Part shown: positions 54,535 to 63,549 of the stretch, piece after piece
How positions within the stretch are numbered: the stretch's first letter is position 1
Layout: each line of letters starts with the position of its first letter
Origin: Candidatus Zixiibacteriota bacterium
GTDB taxonomy: Bacteria; Zixibacteria; MSB-5A5; GN15; PGXB01
Direction of reading: 5' to 3'
Assembly (NCBI GenBank): GCA_016933955.1
Contig: JAFGTT010000009.1
Location: 62,001 to 126,000 of the forward strand
Length of the DNA stretch: 64,000 nucleotides
The notes under the pieces: generated by a model
What the model saw: only the letters and a program-made list of their open reading frames with translations
Database searches by the model: none
Told to the model about the DNA's origin: nothing
Position numbers and translations under genes: made by a program

Positions 54535-55344
54535 ATGCCGGATGCGGCAGGCAAGGTTATTGTCATCACCGGGGCGTCAGGTGCACTGGGACAGGCGCTG
54601 GCATTGGAGGCCGGGAAACGGGCGGCGCGGGTCGCTCTTCTTTCAAGAAACAGAAACGCCCTTCTGGAAATCGCCGAAAAAATCGAGGCCGGTAATGGTC
54701 AGGCATTTCCCGTTACTACCGACGTGGCCAATCCGGAATCGATCCGGAGTTCTTTTGCCATGATCGAAAACAGGTGGAATAATATTGACCTGCTGTTCAA
54801 TGCCGCCGGAGTCATGGAACCTGTCAGACGGATCGAAAATATCCGGGATAGCGAATTTATCAACTCATTAGGTGTCAATATCCTGGGAGTCTATATTGCC
54901 ACCCGTGAGGCGGTGATCAGGATGAACCGACAGACCAATGGCGGTACGATAATAAATATTTCCAGCGGGGCGGCAATCCGCCCCTACATTGGCTGGTCGA
55001 CCTATGGTTCCCAGAAGGCGGCGGTGGATATGTTCACCCGGATAGCGGCTCAGGAATTTGGCGGGGACCCTATCCGGATTGCGGCGATTTCGCCCGGTCC
55101 TTTCGAAAGCCGGATGCAGAAAACCCTGCGCCAGTCAGATCCCGATGATTTCCCAGCCAAAGAAAAGTTCGTTGGTTTATATGAATCGGGAGGGCTTTTG
55201 CAGCCCGGTACCATTGCCCCGATGATTCTCGAGATCGGCCTGTCGGACTGGCCGGAGTTATCCGGGCGGGTTGCGGATATTCGGGATAAGAATTTTCAAA
55301 ACGAATGCCGTCAACATAACATTTTAATACCCCGGGGACTTTAA
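54535..55344 (+). CDS. Short-chain dehydrogenase/reductase
   Basis: The 269-residue classical SDR has ITGASGALGQA, LFNAAGV, INISSGAA (serine) and YGSQKAAV (YxxxK). IKPGPFESRM-like AISPGPFESRM marks the loop after the active site. The substrate is unknown. It is tightly placed between the AlkD-like gene and the NapH-like membrane protein (two bases downstream), so these genes may share a transcript. Confidence 0.88.
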   Translation: MPDAAGKVIVITGASGALGQALALEAGKRAARVALLSRNRNALLEIAEKIEAGNGQAFPVTTDVANPESIRSSFAMIENRWNNIDLLFNAAGVMEPVRRIENIRDSEFINSLGVNILGVYIATREAVIRMNRQTNGGTIINISSGAAIRPYIGWSTYGSQKAAVDMFTRIAAQEFGGDPIRIAAISPGPFESRMQKTLRQSDPDDFPAKEKFVGLYESGGLLQPGTIAPMILEIGLSDWPELSGRVADIRDKNFQNECRQHNILIPRGL

Positions 55345-55346
55345 TC

Positions 55347-56552
55347 ATGGTATCCAAAAAACCAAAAATACTCCTGTATTTCGTATTGCTCTGTATTTCA
55401 ACTGCCGGGCTGTCGTTTTTTTCGGCCGGGATATGGGGCGAAAAGCCGGAGACTCTACCAGAAACGGCCTCGTTGACAATAACTCAGGATATGACCCTCG
55501 CCGAATTCGGCCATATCAATAATATATCGAATGAGATTCTTAAAAAAGCGTTCAACCTGGAATCAAAACAGGACCTTCAAAAATCGCCGGCACAACTGGG
55601 ATTGTCGCACGGTGAAATTATCTCACGGGTGGAAAAGGCCCGGGCTATCAGTAGCGAATACGAATCAAAAAACTGGTTGAAAATACCGATCAAATTCGCT
55701 CTCTGGTTCGCTTTCCTGATTACGGTATTCATTTTGATGCGGCGCGGCCGGATAAACTACATGAACCGAAAATGGTATTATCTCGCAGCGATAATAATAT
55801 TCGGTATCATTCTCGGGTCGGATCCCAGCCCGATGGGGACGATCAAGGATGCTATTGTCCTGCTGGGCGCCAGCGGCGTAATTTTCCCACCCCGCATGAT
55901 TGCCCTAACTATTTTTCTTATTCTTGTTTTTCTGGCCAACAAATATATATGTTCATGGGGATGTCAGTTCGGGGTTTTACAGGATCTGGTGTTTCGCATT
56001 AACCGCTCTAAAAAGGACCGAAGGGGGATTTTCAGGCAATACAAACCATCATTTGCGGTGCTGAATACCATTCGAATCATATTTTTTGCGGTTTTTACCG
56101 TGGTGGCTTTTCTCTGGGGCTATGACATAATCAGTCTGGTGGATCCTTTCAGGATTTTCCACCCGGTAGTACTGGCAGTGACCGGCGGATTGTTTATTGC
56201 GGCTATTTTAATCGCCGCGCTGTTTATTTACCGACCCTGGTGTTCGCTTTTTTGTCCTTTCGGGCTGACCGGCTGGCTGGTGGAAAAAATCAGCCTGTTT
56301 AAAATCCGGGTCGATTACGATAGCTGTATCGCCTGCGAAGCCTGCTCGCGAGCCTGCCCATCGACGGTAATGGAGGCGATTTTAAAGCGGGAGAAGGTCA
56401 TTCCGGATTGCTTTGCCTGCGGAACCTGTATCGAAACCTGTCCCACCAATTCTATCGGGTTGCGATCCGGAAAACGGACCCGTCCCCCGGAGGGCAAGTT
56501 TGCCGACCGGGAGAAAAAAGAAGTGGGCCGGAAATTGATTGAAGAAGGTTGA
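55347..56552 (+). CDS. NapH-like membrane iron-sulfur protein
   Basis: The 401-residue protein has five to six membrane segments. A periplasmic insert after the first helix (about 45-110) contains two helical DMTLAEFGHINNIS / SPAQLGLSHGEI stretches. Cys-rich loops follow: CSWGCQFG and CSLFCPFGL (CxxxCP type) and two [4Fe-4S] motifs, CIACEACSRACP and CFACGTCIETCPTN, in the cytosolic tail. Such proteins pass electrons from quinol or ferredoxin to periplasmic reductases. The periplasmic insert is a known feature of related membrane ferredoxins with no clear job. The target oxidoreductase is not nearby. Confidence 0.87.
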   Translation: MVSKKPKILLYFVLLCISTAGLSFFSAGIWGEKPETLPETASLTITQDMTLAEFGHINNISNEILKKAFNLESKQDLQKSPAQLGLSHGEIISRVEKARAISSEYESKNWLKIPIKFALWFAFLITVFILMRRGRINYMNRKWYYLAAIIIFGIILGSDPSPMGTIKDAIVLLGASGVIFPPRMIALTIFLILVFLANKYICSWGCQFGVLQDLVFRINRSKKDRRGIFRQYKPSFAVLNTIRIIFFAVFTVVAFLWGYDIISLVDPFRIFHPVVLAVTGGLFIAAILIAALFIYRPWCSLFCPFGLTGWLVEKISLFKIRVDYDSCIACEACSRACPSTVMEAILKREKVIPDCFACGTCIETCPTNSIGLRSGKRTRPPEGKFADREKKEVGRKLIEEG

Positions 56553-56666
56553 TTATGAATCCGTTGGTAATTCTAAGCCGGGATTCATTCATAATATGAA
56601 CCTGATCAAAAAAGCCGGCCGGGATCAAATTTTGATAAGCCGGCGGCGATAAAACCCGTAATAAGT

Positions 56667-57434
56667 ATGATGACACACGAAAAACCGATCAAATATCGGG
56701 TGGTCAATGCCCGTGAATGCCGGGATTTAATTGCCCTTGCCAAGGAAATTACCGCCCCGGCCTGGCCCGAGTTCATGATGCATGATGAAATTGCAGTTCA
56801 CAACTGGAGTAATATGTATGAGGCTTTTCCTGAATATCAATTTGCCATGATCGAGGAAGGCTCCGACAGGATTCTGGCTATCGGTAATTCGGTACCGCTG
56901 GAATGGAAACGAATGATAAAGGAATTGCCCGACGGCGGCTTCGACTGGGCGCTGTCGCAGAGTCTTATCGATTATAGATCGGGCAAAACAGCGACAATCC
57001 AGAGCGCCCTGCAGATTGTCATTGCCGGGGAGTTTCTCGGTCGGAGCTTAAGCGGTGAAACGGTTAAAACCATGATTGCAATCGGCCGGGCTCATAATCT
57101 CAGGAAACTGGTGGCCCCGGTCAGGCCAAATCATAAAGAGCAATTCCCCCTGATCCCGATGGAACGGTATATCGAATGGCAGAACGATGATAATCTTCCA
57201 TACGACCCGTGGATGCGGGTACATGTCCGGCTCGGAGCCAGAATTCTGAAAGTTTGCCGGGAGTCGATGCGGATCGAGGGCACGGTAGCCGACTGGCAAA
57301 AATGGACCGGCATGAGTTTTCCCGACAGTGGGCAATATCTTATCTCCGGGGCACTGGTTCCGGTACAGATCGATTGCCAGTTTGACCGAGGAGTATATCT
57401 CGAACCCAACGTCTGGATGAGCCATACGATATGA
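56667..57434 (+). CDS. GNAT-like acyltransferase-fold protein
   Basis: The protein has 255 residues and no signal or membrane segment. It looks like a GNAT-type fold with degenerate acetyl-CoA loop: VNARECRDLIALAKEI at the start, FAMIEEGSDRILAIGNSVPL as a paired-strand unit, and LVAPVRPNHKEQFPL later. It could be an acyltransferase acting in the adjacent exosortase region, but this is uncertain. Confidence 0.5.
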   Translation: MMTHEKPIKYRVVNARECRDLIALAKEITAPAWPEFMMHDEIAVHNWSNMYEAFPEYQFAMIEEGSDRILAIGNSVPLEWKRMIKELPDGGFDWALSQSLIDYRSGKTATIQSALQIVIAGEFLGRSLSGETVKTMIAIGRAHNLRKLVAPVRPNHKEQFPLIPMERYIEWQNDDNLPYDPWMRVHVRLGARILKVCRESMRIEGTVADWQKWTGMSFPDSGQYLISGALVPVQIDCQFDRGVYLEPNVWMSHTI

Positions 57435-57513
57435 AATAATTTCCCTGCTGAGGAAATGGTCCTAAAATTGTCTTCCCATTCAATAAGAAAAAATCATATA
57501 TTAATCGCCGGTT

Positions 57514-58362
57514 ATGGCGGAGAACACATATAAGACCGAAAATGCCATAAAGGATAAATATTTTATCCTGCTGATATTGGCAACGGCGTTTTTTTATCTG
57601 CCGGTTTTAATCGATCTGATATCCGCCTGGTACCACAACCCCAATTATTCTCATGGCTTTCTGGTTGCACCGGTGGCAGTCTACCTGATCTGGAAAAACC
57701 GACAGGAAATCGGGGCGCTTCCGGTGACAGGGAGTAGTGTCGGACTAATTGTCATAATTCTGGCCGTGTTACTTTTTATCTTCGGTAATGGCGCCTCGGA
57801 AGCTGTCGCCATGGCTCTTTCTCTGGTGATGATGATCTGCGGGATTATTTTGTACCATTTCGGAACGGAAATATTCAAGAAAACCTGGTTTGCCGTTGTT
57901 TTTCTATTATTCATGATTCCTGTTCCCGAAATGATATATTTATCAATAGTCGCTCCAATATATCTTCCGGTGGCCAAAGCGGCCACTTCCATGCTTAATC
58001 TTATCGGTATGCCGATTGTTTTTCAGGGGGATATAATAAATCTACCCCATCAGGCCCTGAATATCAGCGAGGCCTGTTCCGGGATGCGCTCGCTGGTGGC
58101 GCTATTGGCTATGGGAACACTCTATGCTTATCTCTCGCATAACCGATCTTACGGAAAGGTGCTGATTTTCATCCTGACTGTTCCATCTGCAGTGATAGCT
58201 TATATAATCCAGGTTTCTATCGTTTTGGTTGTGATCTACACATCGGATGGATTAACAGCCGCCGATGAACCTTTGCATTCGATCATGAATACCCTCCTTT
58301 TTGCCGTTACATTTTTAATCCTGCTTATTTTCGGGGCTGTCCTGCGGAGGGCTTTCCGATGA
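57514..58362 (+). CDS. Exosortase with substituted catalytic arginine
   Basis: The 282-residue protein has about eight membrane helices and the exosortase pattern: NYSHGFLVAPVAVYLIW, FLLFMIPVPEMIYL, GMPIVFQGDIINLP and ISEACSGMRSLVALL with the cysteine nucleophile. Normally the next part reads PxAxxxNxxR, in which Arg is catalytic. Here it reads VPSAVIAYIIQV, so Asn is Tyr and Arg is Gln. The late histidine (DEPLHSIMNTLLF) is kept. Exosortases cleave PEP-CTERM-type proteins and link them to the surface. The EpsI-like gene overlaps by four bases. Either it is inactive or an altered type. Confidence 0.88.
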   Translation: MAENTYKTENAIKDKYFILLILATAFFYLPVLIDLISAWYHNPNYSHGFLVAPVAVYLIWKNRQEIGALPVTGSSVGLIVIILAVLLFIFGNGASEAVAMALSLVMMICGIILYHFGTEIFKKTWFAVVFLLFMIPVPEMIYLSIVAPIYLPVAKAATSMLNLIGMPIVFQGDIINLPHQALNISEACSGMRSLVALLAMGTLYAYLSHNRSYGKVLIFILTVPSAVIAYIIQVSIVLVVIYTSDGLTAADEPLHSIMNTLLFAVTFLILLIFGAVLRRAFR

Positions 58363-58994
58363 AGGGGAAATTACTCATTTCGATCATGCTGATTATGGTT
58401 GGCGGCATAATCGGTAACGGACTGAGGTTTATTAAAAAGCTTCCTGACCGCCGGGCCGAATTCACCGTCATCCCCAACCGATTGCCGGGATATTTCGGGG
58501 CGGAACAACAGATTGATGATATGGCTTGTGAAGCTATCAAGGGCGATGTGACGACCTTGAGGGATTTTGTAACTGTGGAGGGTCAGAGGTTTCAGCTTTT
58601 CATGGCTTATTTCACCGGGAAGGAATCGGCCGGGGAAATATATTCGGCGGAATATATACTGCCCCGCGGCGGCTGGCGAATTGACAGTAGTGAAGCCTAT
58701 ACCATTACTATGCCGGGTAACAGGACTTTTAAAATTAACCGGTTGATTATATCGGTTAATAAGTATCGGATGGTTATGCTGTACTGGTACGAAGCCCGGT
58801 CGGGAATGATTAGAAGTGAATGTGGATTGAGGGCGGCTTTGTTTGACAATTCAATGATGATCCGGCCGACCGATGTTGCCCTTATTCGGCTCACTATTGA
58901 TGCCACCAATATCGATACAAAAACCGCTACCGAAAAGGGATTAAGGTTCTTTCAACAGTCATACGGTTATATCGAGCAGTCTTTACCATTCTGA
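58359..58994 (+). CDS. EpsI-like exosortase partner
   Basis: The 211-residue protein has a membrane anchor (about 5-23), then an extracytoplasmic domain with the EpsI pattern: VIPNRLPGYFGAEQ, SAEYILPRGGWRI, INRLIISVNKYRMVMLYWYEARSG. EpsI-type proteins are regularly encoded beside, or fused to, exosortases in exopolysaccharide loci. The start overlaps the exosortase stop (ATGA), showing translational coupling. The cysteine DDMACEAI could be the conserved one. Confidence 0.82.
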   Translation: MKGKLLISIMLIMVGGIIGNGLRFIKKLPDRRAEFTVIPNRLPGYFGAEQQIDDMACEAIKGDVTTLRDFVTVEGQRFQLFMAYFTGKESAGEIYSAEYILPRGGWRIDSSEAYTITMPGNRTFKINRLIISVNKYRMVMLYWYEARSGMIRSECGLRAALFDNSMMIRPTDVALIRLTIDATNIDTKTATEKGLRFFQQSYGYIEQSLPF

Positions 58995-59054
58995 AATGCC
59001 GGGGCAGTTCTTTTCACTTGAAAATCCGATAAAAACCAGCTAATTTTAATACTG

Positions 59055-59927
59055 ATGGCCCGTAAATTGATCAGACTTCTTCGTCCGCACCAATGGCTGA
59101 AAAACGGTGTTGTTCTGGCCGGGTTGATTTTTGCCGGAGAAGCGGCCCGAACCCACCAGTTATTTCTGGCGATCGGGGCCATGATCGGTTTTTGCTTGAT
59201 GTCGTCGGCAGTTTATGTCTTAAACGATATTGTAGATCGCGATCGAGACCGGCTTCATCCACTCAAAAAAAATCGGCCTCTGGCGGCCCGGGAGGTGTCT
59301 ATAACCACGGCCTGGATAATCTCGATTATTCTGGCGGCAGGCGGATTAGCCATATCATTTATTATCAACACCAACCTTTTAATTGTCTCAGGAAGTTATC
59401 TGGGACTTAATGTCCTTTATACTTTTTTTCTTAAAGACATTGTTATCCTTGACGTTATGACCATCGCCGGGGGATTTGTTTTGAGAGCCGTGGCTGGGGC
59501 GGTGGCCATTGATGTAAAAATATCGGGCTGGCTGTTAATCACAACCTTCGTCCTGGCTTTATTTCTGGCTTTCGGGAAAAGACGGCATGAATTGATTTCG
59601 CTGGAAAAAGAAGCGGTTTCACATCGGAGAATTCTGGAAAGTTATTCCCCATATCTGCTGGATCAGCTTATTGGAGTGGTTACCGCTTCGACGGTTATTA
59701 CCTATCTATTCTATACCCTTTCGACTGAGGTGAGTACCAAGCTGGGGACGAATTATCTCTATGTTACCATACCATTTGTGATTTACGGGGTTTTTCGGTA
59801 TTTATATCTGGTCCATAAGGAGGCCAAGGGTGGTTCGCCAACCCATCTGCTTTTGACCGACTGGCCGCTTCTGGTGGATGTTCTTCTTTGGCTTGCATCG
59901 GTCATTCTTATCCTGTATATTTTCTAA
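59055..59927 (+). CDS. UbiA-family prenyltransferase, DPPR-synthase type
   Basis: The 290-residue protein has eight or nine membrane helices. The two Asp-rich sites of UbiA enzymes are present: YVLNDIVDRDRDRLHPLKKN and the second region KDIVILDVMTIAGGFVLRA. The LRPHQWLKNGVVLAGLIF start and ISGWLLITTFVLALFLAF with KRRHEL match decaprenyl-phosphate phosphoribosyltransferases, which attach 5-phosphoribose to a polyprenyl phosphate. In other exosortase loci a prenyl sugar of this kind has been proposed in surface glycan attachment. The donor here is inferred, not shown. Confidence 0.88.
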   Translation: MARKLIRLLRPHQWLKNGVVLAGLIFAGEAARTHQLFLAIGAMIGFCLMSSAVYVLNDIVDRDRDRLHPLKKNRPLAAREVSITTAWIISIILAAGGLAISFIINTNLLIVSGSYLGLNVLYTFFLKDIVILDVMTIAGGFVLRAVAGAVAIDVKISGWLLITTFVLALFLAFGKRRHELISLEKEAVSHRRILESYSPYLLDQLIGVVTASTVITYLFYTLSTEVSTKLGTNYLYVTIPFVIYGVFRYLYLVHKEAKGGSPTHLLLTDWPLLVDVLLWLASVILILYIF

Positions 59928-59952
59928 AATCCGCATATCAAAGGGGTTCATT

Positions 59953-60906
59953 TTGGAACGGCGGGAATTTCTGATCAAGGCGGGACAGGCTACGGCTCTG
60001 GTGGTTGCCACAGTAGCTACCGGGTTTTATTTCCATAATCGAGAAATAGCCGGATCTGACAAGATTATCTTCAAAACAACCGGGTTTGAAATTCCTCCCG
60101 ATTCGACCCTGCCGGTTATAGCTCTGGCCCGAAACGAGGACCATATCGCCGCATTGCATGATTCTCTCGAAGCGGTTGGCTGGATCGGCCGGTTTATAAA
60201 GCCCGGCGAACGGGTAACGATTAAACCCAATATAGCCTGGGATCGTTCTCCCGAGCAGGCCGCCGACACCAATCCATATCTGGTAGGCGAGATGGTCCGG
60301 CTGTGTATTGCGGCCGGAGCGGCAGAAGTGATTGTAACTGATAATCCCTGCAATGATGCCCGACGGACATTTATCCGATCCGGCATTAAGGAACAGGCGG
60401 AAAAGGCCGGCGCCAGGGTGATTCTTCCTCAAACCGAGGATTTTATCATGACCGATTTGAAGGGTGAACTTCTGACAGTCTGGCCGGTCTTGAAGTACTT
60501 TGTCGAGACCGACCGCTTTATCAATATGCCGATTGTCAAACAGCATTCTCTGTCATCATGTACGATTGGCATGAAAAATCTTTATGGTATCCTGGGGGGG
60601 CGGCGAAACCAGCTTCATCAAAAAATAGACCAATCCATTGTCGATCTGGCGGCCTTTATCCGTCCGACCCTGACGGTGGTTGATGCCACTCATGTTCTCA
60701 TGCGGGGCGGACCCCAAGGTGGATCGCCGGGTGATGTTAAAACGGTACATACGGTTATCTGTTCCACCGACCAGGTGGCGGCCGACGCCCGGGGATGCGA
60801 ACTTCTCGGTCTCAAACCGGAACATGTCGGACATATTGTTCTGGCCCAAAAATCAGGATTGGGGCAACTTGATTATCGCAGGGCCGGATATAAAGAAATA
60901 GTGTGA
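59953..60906 (+). CDS. DUF362 protein with Tat signal
   Basis: The protein has 317 residues. TTG start at 59953 with AAGGGG upstream gives ERREFLIKAG, a twin-arginine signal and hydrophobic stretch (about 8-24). The rest is DUF362: VTIKPNIAWDRSPEQAADTN, VIVTDNPCNDARR, RFINMPIVKQHSLSSCTIGM, LTVVDATHVLMRGGPQGG. The family is linked to iron-sulfur proteins, but no biochemical role is settled. Three cysteines (NPCNDA, SSCTIG, ICSTDQ) could bind a metal centre. It overlaps the NapH-NapG fusion gene by one base (TGATG), and a DUF6599-like lipoprotein follows; this trio recurs together in my experience of such genomes, but I cannot verify that here. Confidence 0.85.
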   Translation: MERREFLIKAGQATALVVATVATGFYFHNREIAGSDKIIFKTTGFEIPPDSTLPVIALARNEDHIAALHDSLEAVGWIGRFIKPGERVTIKPNIAWDRSPEQAADTNPYLVGEMVRLCIAAGAAEVIVTDNPCNDARRTFIRSGIKEQAEKAGARVILPQTEDFIMTDLKGELLTVWPVLKYFVETDRFINMPIVKQHSLSSCTIGMKNLYGILGGRRNQLHQKIDQSIVDLAAFIRPTLTVVDATHVLMRGGPQGGSPGDVKTVHTVICSTDQVAADARGCELLGLKPEHVGHIVLAQKSGLGQLDYRRAGYKEIV

Positions 60907-62591
60907 TGACTATTAAAACCGCCCAGAATTTGCGCCGTATATCCCAGATTGTTTTTTTTCTGATATTTTTCTGGCTGATTTTAAAGACCAATTTCGATGT
61001 TAACCTGGGAATGTCTGAAAGTGGTGAAATCACCCTCCCCTACCCGGTTTCGATCGCACTGGAACTTGATCCGCTGGTGGCCCTGGGGATTTTGCTGGCT
61101 GATGGGACGATTTTCAAGGGGCTGCTCTGGTCGCTGGTGGTGTTGATCCCGACTATTTTCATGGGGCGGATATTTTGCGGCTGGGTTTGCCCGCTGGGAT
61201 CTCTTAATCACTGGATATCAGAGATTCCCTCGGAGCGCCTGGGGCGTAAGGGGAAAGGCAAGATCGATTCCAACCGGTACAAGAAATATCAAAGGATAAA
61301 ATACTATCTCTTCTTCTTTTTCATAGCCGCGGCCCTGCTGGGCAGTCTGCAACTTGGCCTTTTAGATCCGTTGTCATTGATGGCTCGATCGATCGGGACG
61401 GCGGTTTTACCGGCCATTCACACTGTCGCCGATGGTCTACTGTTATGGATTAAATCATGGGGGATCAGCCCGCTGGGAAATCTGGCCCAATTAATATATG
61501 ATCTTGCATCTCCGATCTTGCTCACTTTCCGACCGGCGCATTTTCATGCCATCCTGACAATCGGGCTGTTCTTTATCGCCATTCTGGTTATGAACCGGGT
61601 GTTCACTCGTTTCTGGTGCCGGGGAATTTGTCCGCTGGGGGCCATGCTGGGGATTTTTTCGCGGTACGCTATATTCGGGCTGGAAAAAGATGACAAAGGC
61701 TGTGATGGGTGCAATCTCTGTCTGCTTCATTGCCAGGGAGCCGACGGGCCTGATATCAATTCTAAATGGCGGCAATCCGAATGTGTGGTCTGCCTTAACT
61801 GCCAGGCGATCTGTCCCAACAATTCGCTGAAATTCAAATTTTTCCCGCGTCTGGGAAAGACTGAAAAAAGTCCCGCGGCGACGCAGAAGGTTGATATCAC
61901 GCGGCGCAAGGTGGCTGTATCAGTCGCCGCCGGACTGGCGATGGTGCCGCTATATCGGACCGGTGATGCTTATAAGGTCAACTCCAATCCGGGACTTATC
62001 CGACCGCCGGGGGCGATTCCGGAGAAGGATTTCCTGTCCCGGTGTATCCGGTGCGGGCAGTGCATGAGAGTCTGTCCCAATAACGCCCTGCACCCTACTT
62101 TCATGGAATCGGGCGCCGAGGGCATCTGGACCCCGATCATGATCCCCCGAATAGGTTACTGCGAGCCGACCTGCACCCTGTGCGGCCAAGTTTGTCCGAC
62201 CGGGGCTATTACAGAACTGACAGTTAAAGAAAAAGTCGGGGACGATAAAACGCGGCCGGTCCGGGTGGGAACAGCTTTCATCGACCGAGGACGCTGTCTA
62301 CCGTGGGGGATGACGACGCCATGTATTGTCTGCGAGGAGTGGTGCCCGACAACCCCCAAGGCGATTTATCTTGAGGATGAAGTTACAATCAATGGCCGGG
62401 ATGAAGTGGTGCCGGTTAAGCGGCCTTATGTCGATCCGGATAGATGTACCGGATGCGGCGCATGTGAGTATGCCTGCCCGATAATCAACCAACCGGCCAT
62501 CTATGTAACCTCGATTGGAGAATCGCGCTCGGTTGAAAATCAGATTATATTGCAACGCAAAGGGATCGATCCCGGGAAACAGAAAGGATAA
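60906..62591 (+). CDS. NapH-NapG-like fused membrane polyferredoxin
   Basis: The protein has about 561 residues. The N-terminal half is NapH-like with membrane helices and CGWVCPLGS and CRGICPLGA loops (CxxxCP), then CDGCNLCLLHC and CVVCLNCQAICP [4Fe-4S] sites. After a second hydrophobic segment with Tat-like ITRRKVAVSVAAG (about 330), a NapG/MauM-like part adds CIRCGQCMRVCP, CEPTCTLCGQVCP, CIVCEEWCP and CTGCGACEYACP. That is about six cubane sites. Usually NapH and NapG are separate proteins. The internal Tat-like segment should place the second part outside, so the fusion could wire the inner membrane to the periplasmic DUF362 protein. Confidence 0.88.
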   Translation: MTIKTAQNLRRISQIVFFLIFFWLILKTNFDVNLGMSESGEITLPYPVSIALELDPLVALGILLADGTIFKGLLWSLVVLIPTIFMGRIFCGWVCPLGSLNHWISEIPSERLGRKGKGKIDSNRYKKYQRIKYYLFFFFIAAALLGSLQLGLLDPLSLMARSIGTAVLPAIHTVADGLLLWIKSWGISPLGNLAQLIYDLASPILLTFRPAHFHAILTIGLFFIAILVMNRVFTRFWCRGICPLGAMLGIFSRYAIFGLEKDDKGCDGCNLCLLHCQGADGPDINSKWRQSECVVCLNCQAICPNNSLKFKFFPRLGKTEKSPAATQKVDITRRKVAVSVAAGLAMVPLYRTGDAYKVNSNPGLIRPPGAIPEKDFLSRCIRCGQCMRVCPNNALHPTFMESGAEGIWTPIMIPRIGYCEPTCTLCGQVCPTGAITELTVKEKVGDDKTRPVRVGTAFIDRGRCLPWGMTTPCIVCEEWCPTTPKAIYLEDEVTINGRDEVVPVKRPYVDPDRCTGCGACEYACPIINQPAIYVTSIGESRSVENQIILQRKGIDPGKQKG

Positions 62592-62597
62592 ATAATT

Positions 62598-63497
62598 ATG
62601 ATCAGATTTAAGGTCCCCTTAATAATATTTCTGATACTTTTATTCGGCTGTCTCAGGTGCGGGAATAAATCATCCGATACCGGGAGTGATCTTGTTGAAT
62701 ATCTGCCGGAAGATTTCGGGACGATTAATATGCATCGCATTACCGAGGTACAAACCTATGTCGGCCGGGGATTGTGGGAATATATTGACGGCGGTGCGGA
62801 ATTGTACCATCTCTATAATTTTATCCAGGTAGCTACAGCTTACTACGGCCGTGATGGACTCGAAATCGGGGTCGATATTTACCAGTTCAAGACCTCCGAT
62901 GATGCCTATGGATTGTATTCCATGTTCCGATCGCCGGGTGTACAGGCCATAAATCTCGGAGTCGAGGGTTTTCTGGCGCCGGGAGCGATAAATTTTGTCA
63001 GGGGAGAATATTTTGTCAGACTGACCGGTAACGATGAATCGACCGCCAGCAGTCTGGCCTTAACCAACCTGGCCGAGGAACTGAATGGAAGTCTGCCGGG
63101 GACTATTCAAAAACCGATGTTGTTCGCGTCCTTTCCCGATTCAAACCGGGTTTTATTGACTGACAAATACTATGCCGATTCGTTCCTGGGACGCAAGTTC
63201 TTGTCCCGGGTTTATACCCAGGACTATTTAATTGCCGGTGACAGCCTGACATTATTCATTACCGATGATGAAAGCGGGGGAAAATACATGAGCTGGTCGG
63301 AGGCAGCCGATAAAGCCGGCAGAAAAAATCCGGCTGAAAAAGAGCTGTTTTTCGATGAAGGGTTGTCGTTCGTTTATGATGATAGTTTTTACGGTGGGAT
63401 TATAATCGGTCTCAAGAAAGGGCGGCTGGTCGGGATGGTTTATTACGACGGCATCTATAATAATTTACTTCAGTACTGGCTTAAATCAATGGATTAG
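62598..63497 (+). CDS. DUF6599-like lipoprotein
   Basis: The 299-residue protein has a signal with lipobox LLFGC (Cys about 18). WEYIDGGAELYHLYNF and VDIYQFKTSDDAYGLYSMFR are characteristic of the DUF6599 family, as I recall it, with the later VRGEYFVRLTG and DLFFDEG segments. These lipoproteins accompany DUF362 and polyferredoxin genes, and no function is known. It begins seven bases after the fused ferredoxin gene, with AAAGGA ahead of the ATG. Confidence 0.75.
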   Translation: MIRFKVPLIIFLILLFGCLRCGNKSSDTGSDLVEYLPEDFGTINMHRITEVQTYVGRGLWEYIDGGAELYHLYNFIQVATAYYGRDGLEIGVDIYQFKTSDDAYGLYSMFRSPGVQAINLGVEGFLAPGAINFVRGEYFVRLTGNDESTASSLALTNLAEELNGSLPGTIQKPMLFASFPDSNRVLLTDKYYADSFLGRKFLSRVYTQDYLIAGDSLTLFITDDESGGKYMSWSEAADKAGRKNPAEKELFFDEGLSFVYDDSFYGGIIIGLKKGRLVGMVYYDGIYNNLLQYWLKSMD

Positions 63498-63549
63498 AAC
63501 GGCCATTTGAGGTGTATAATTTTGCAACCGTATAAGTTAAGGAGTTGAA

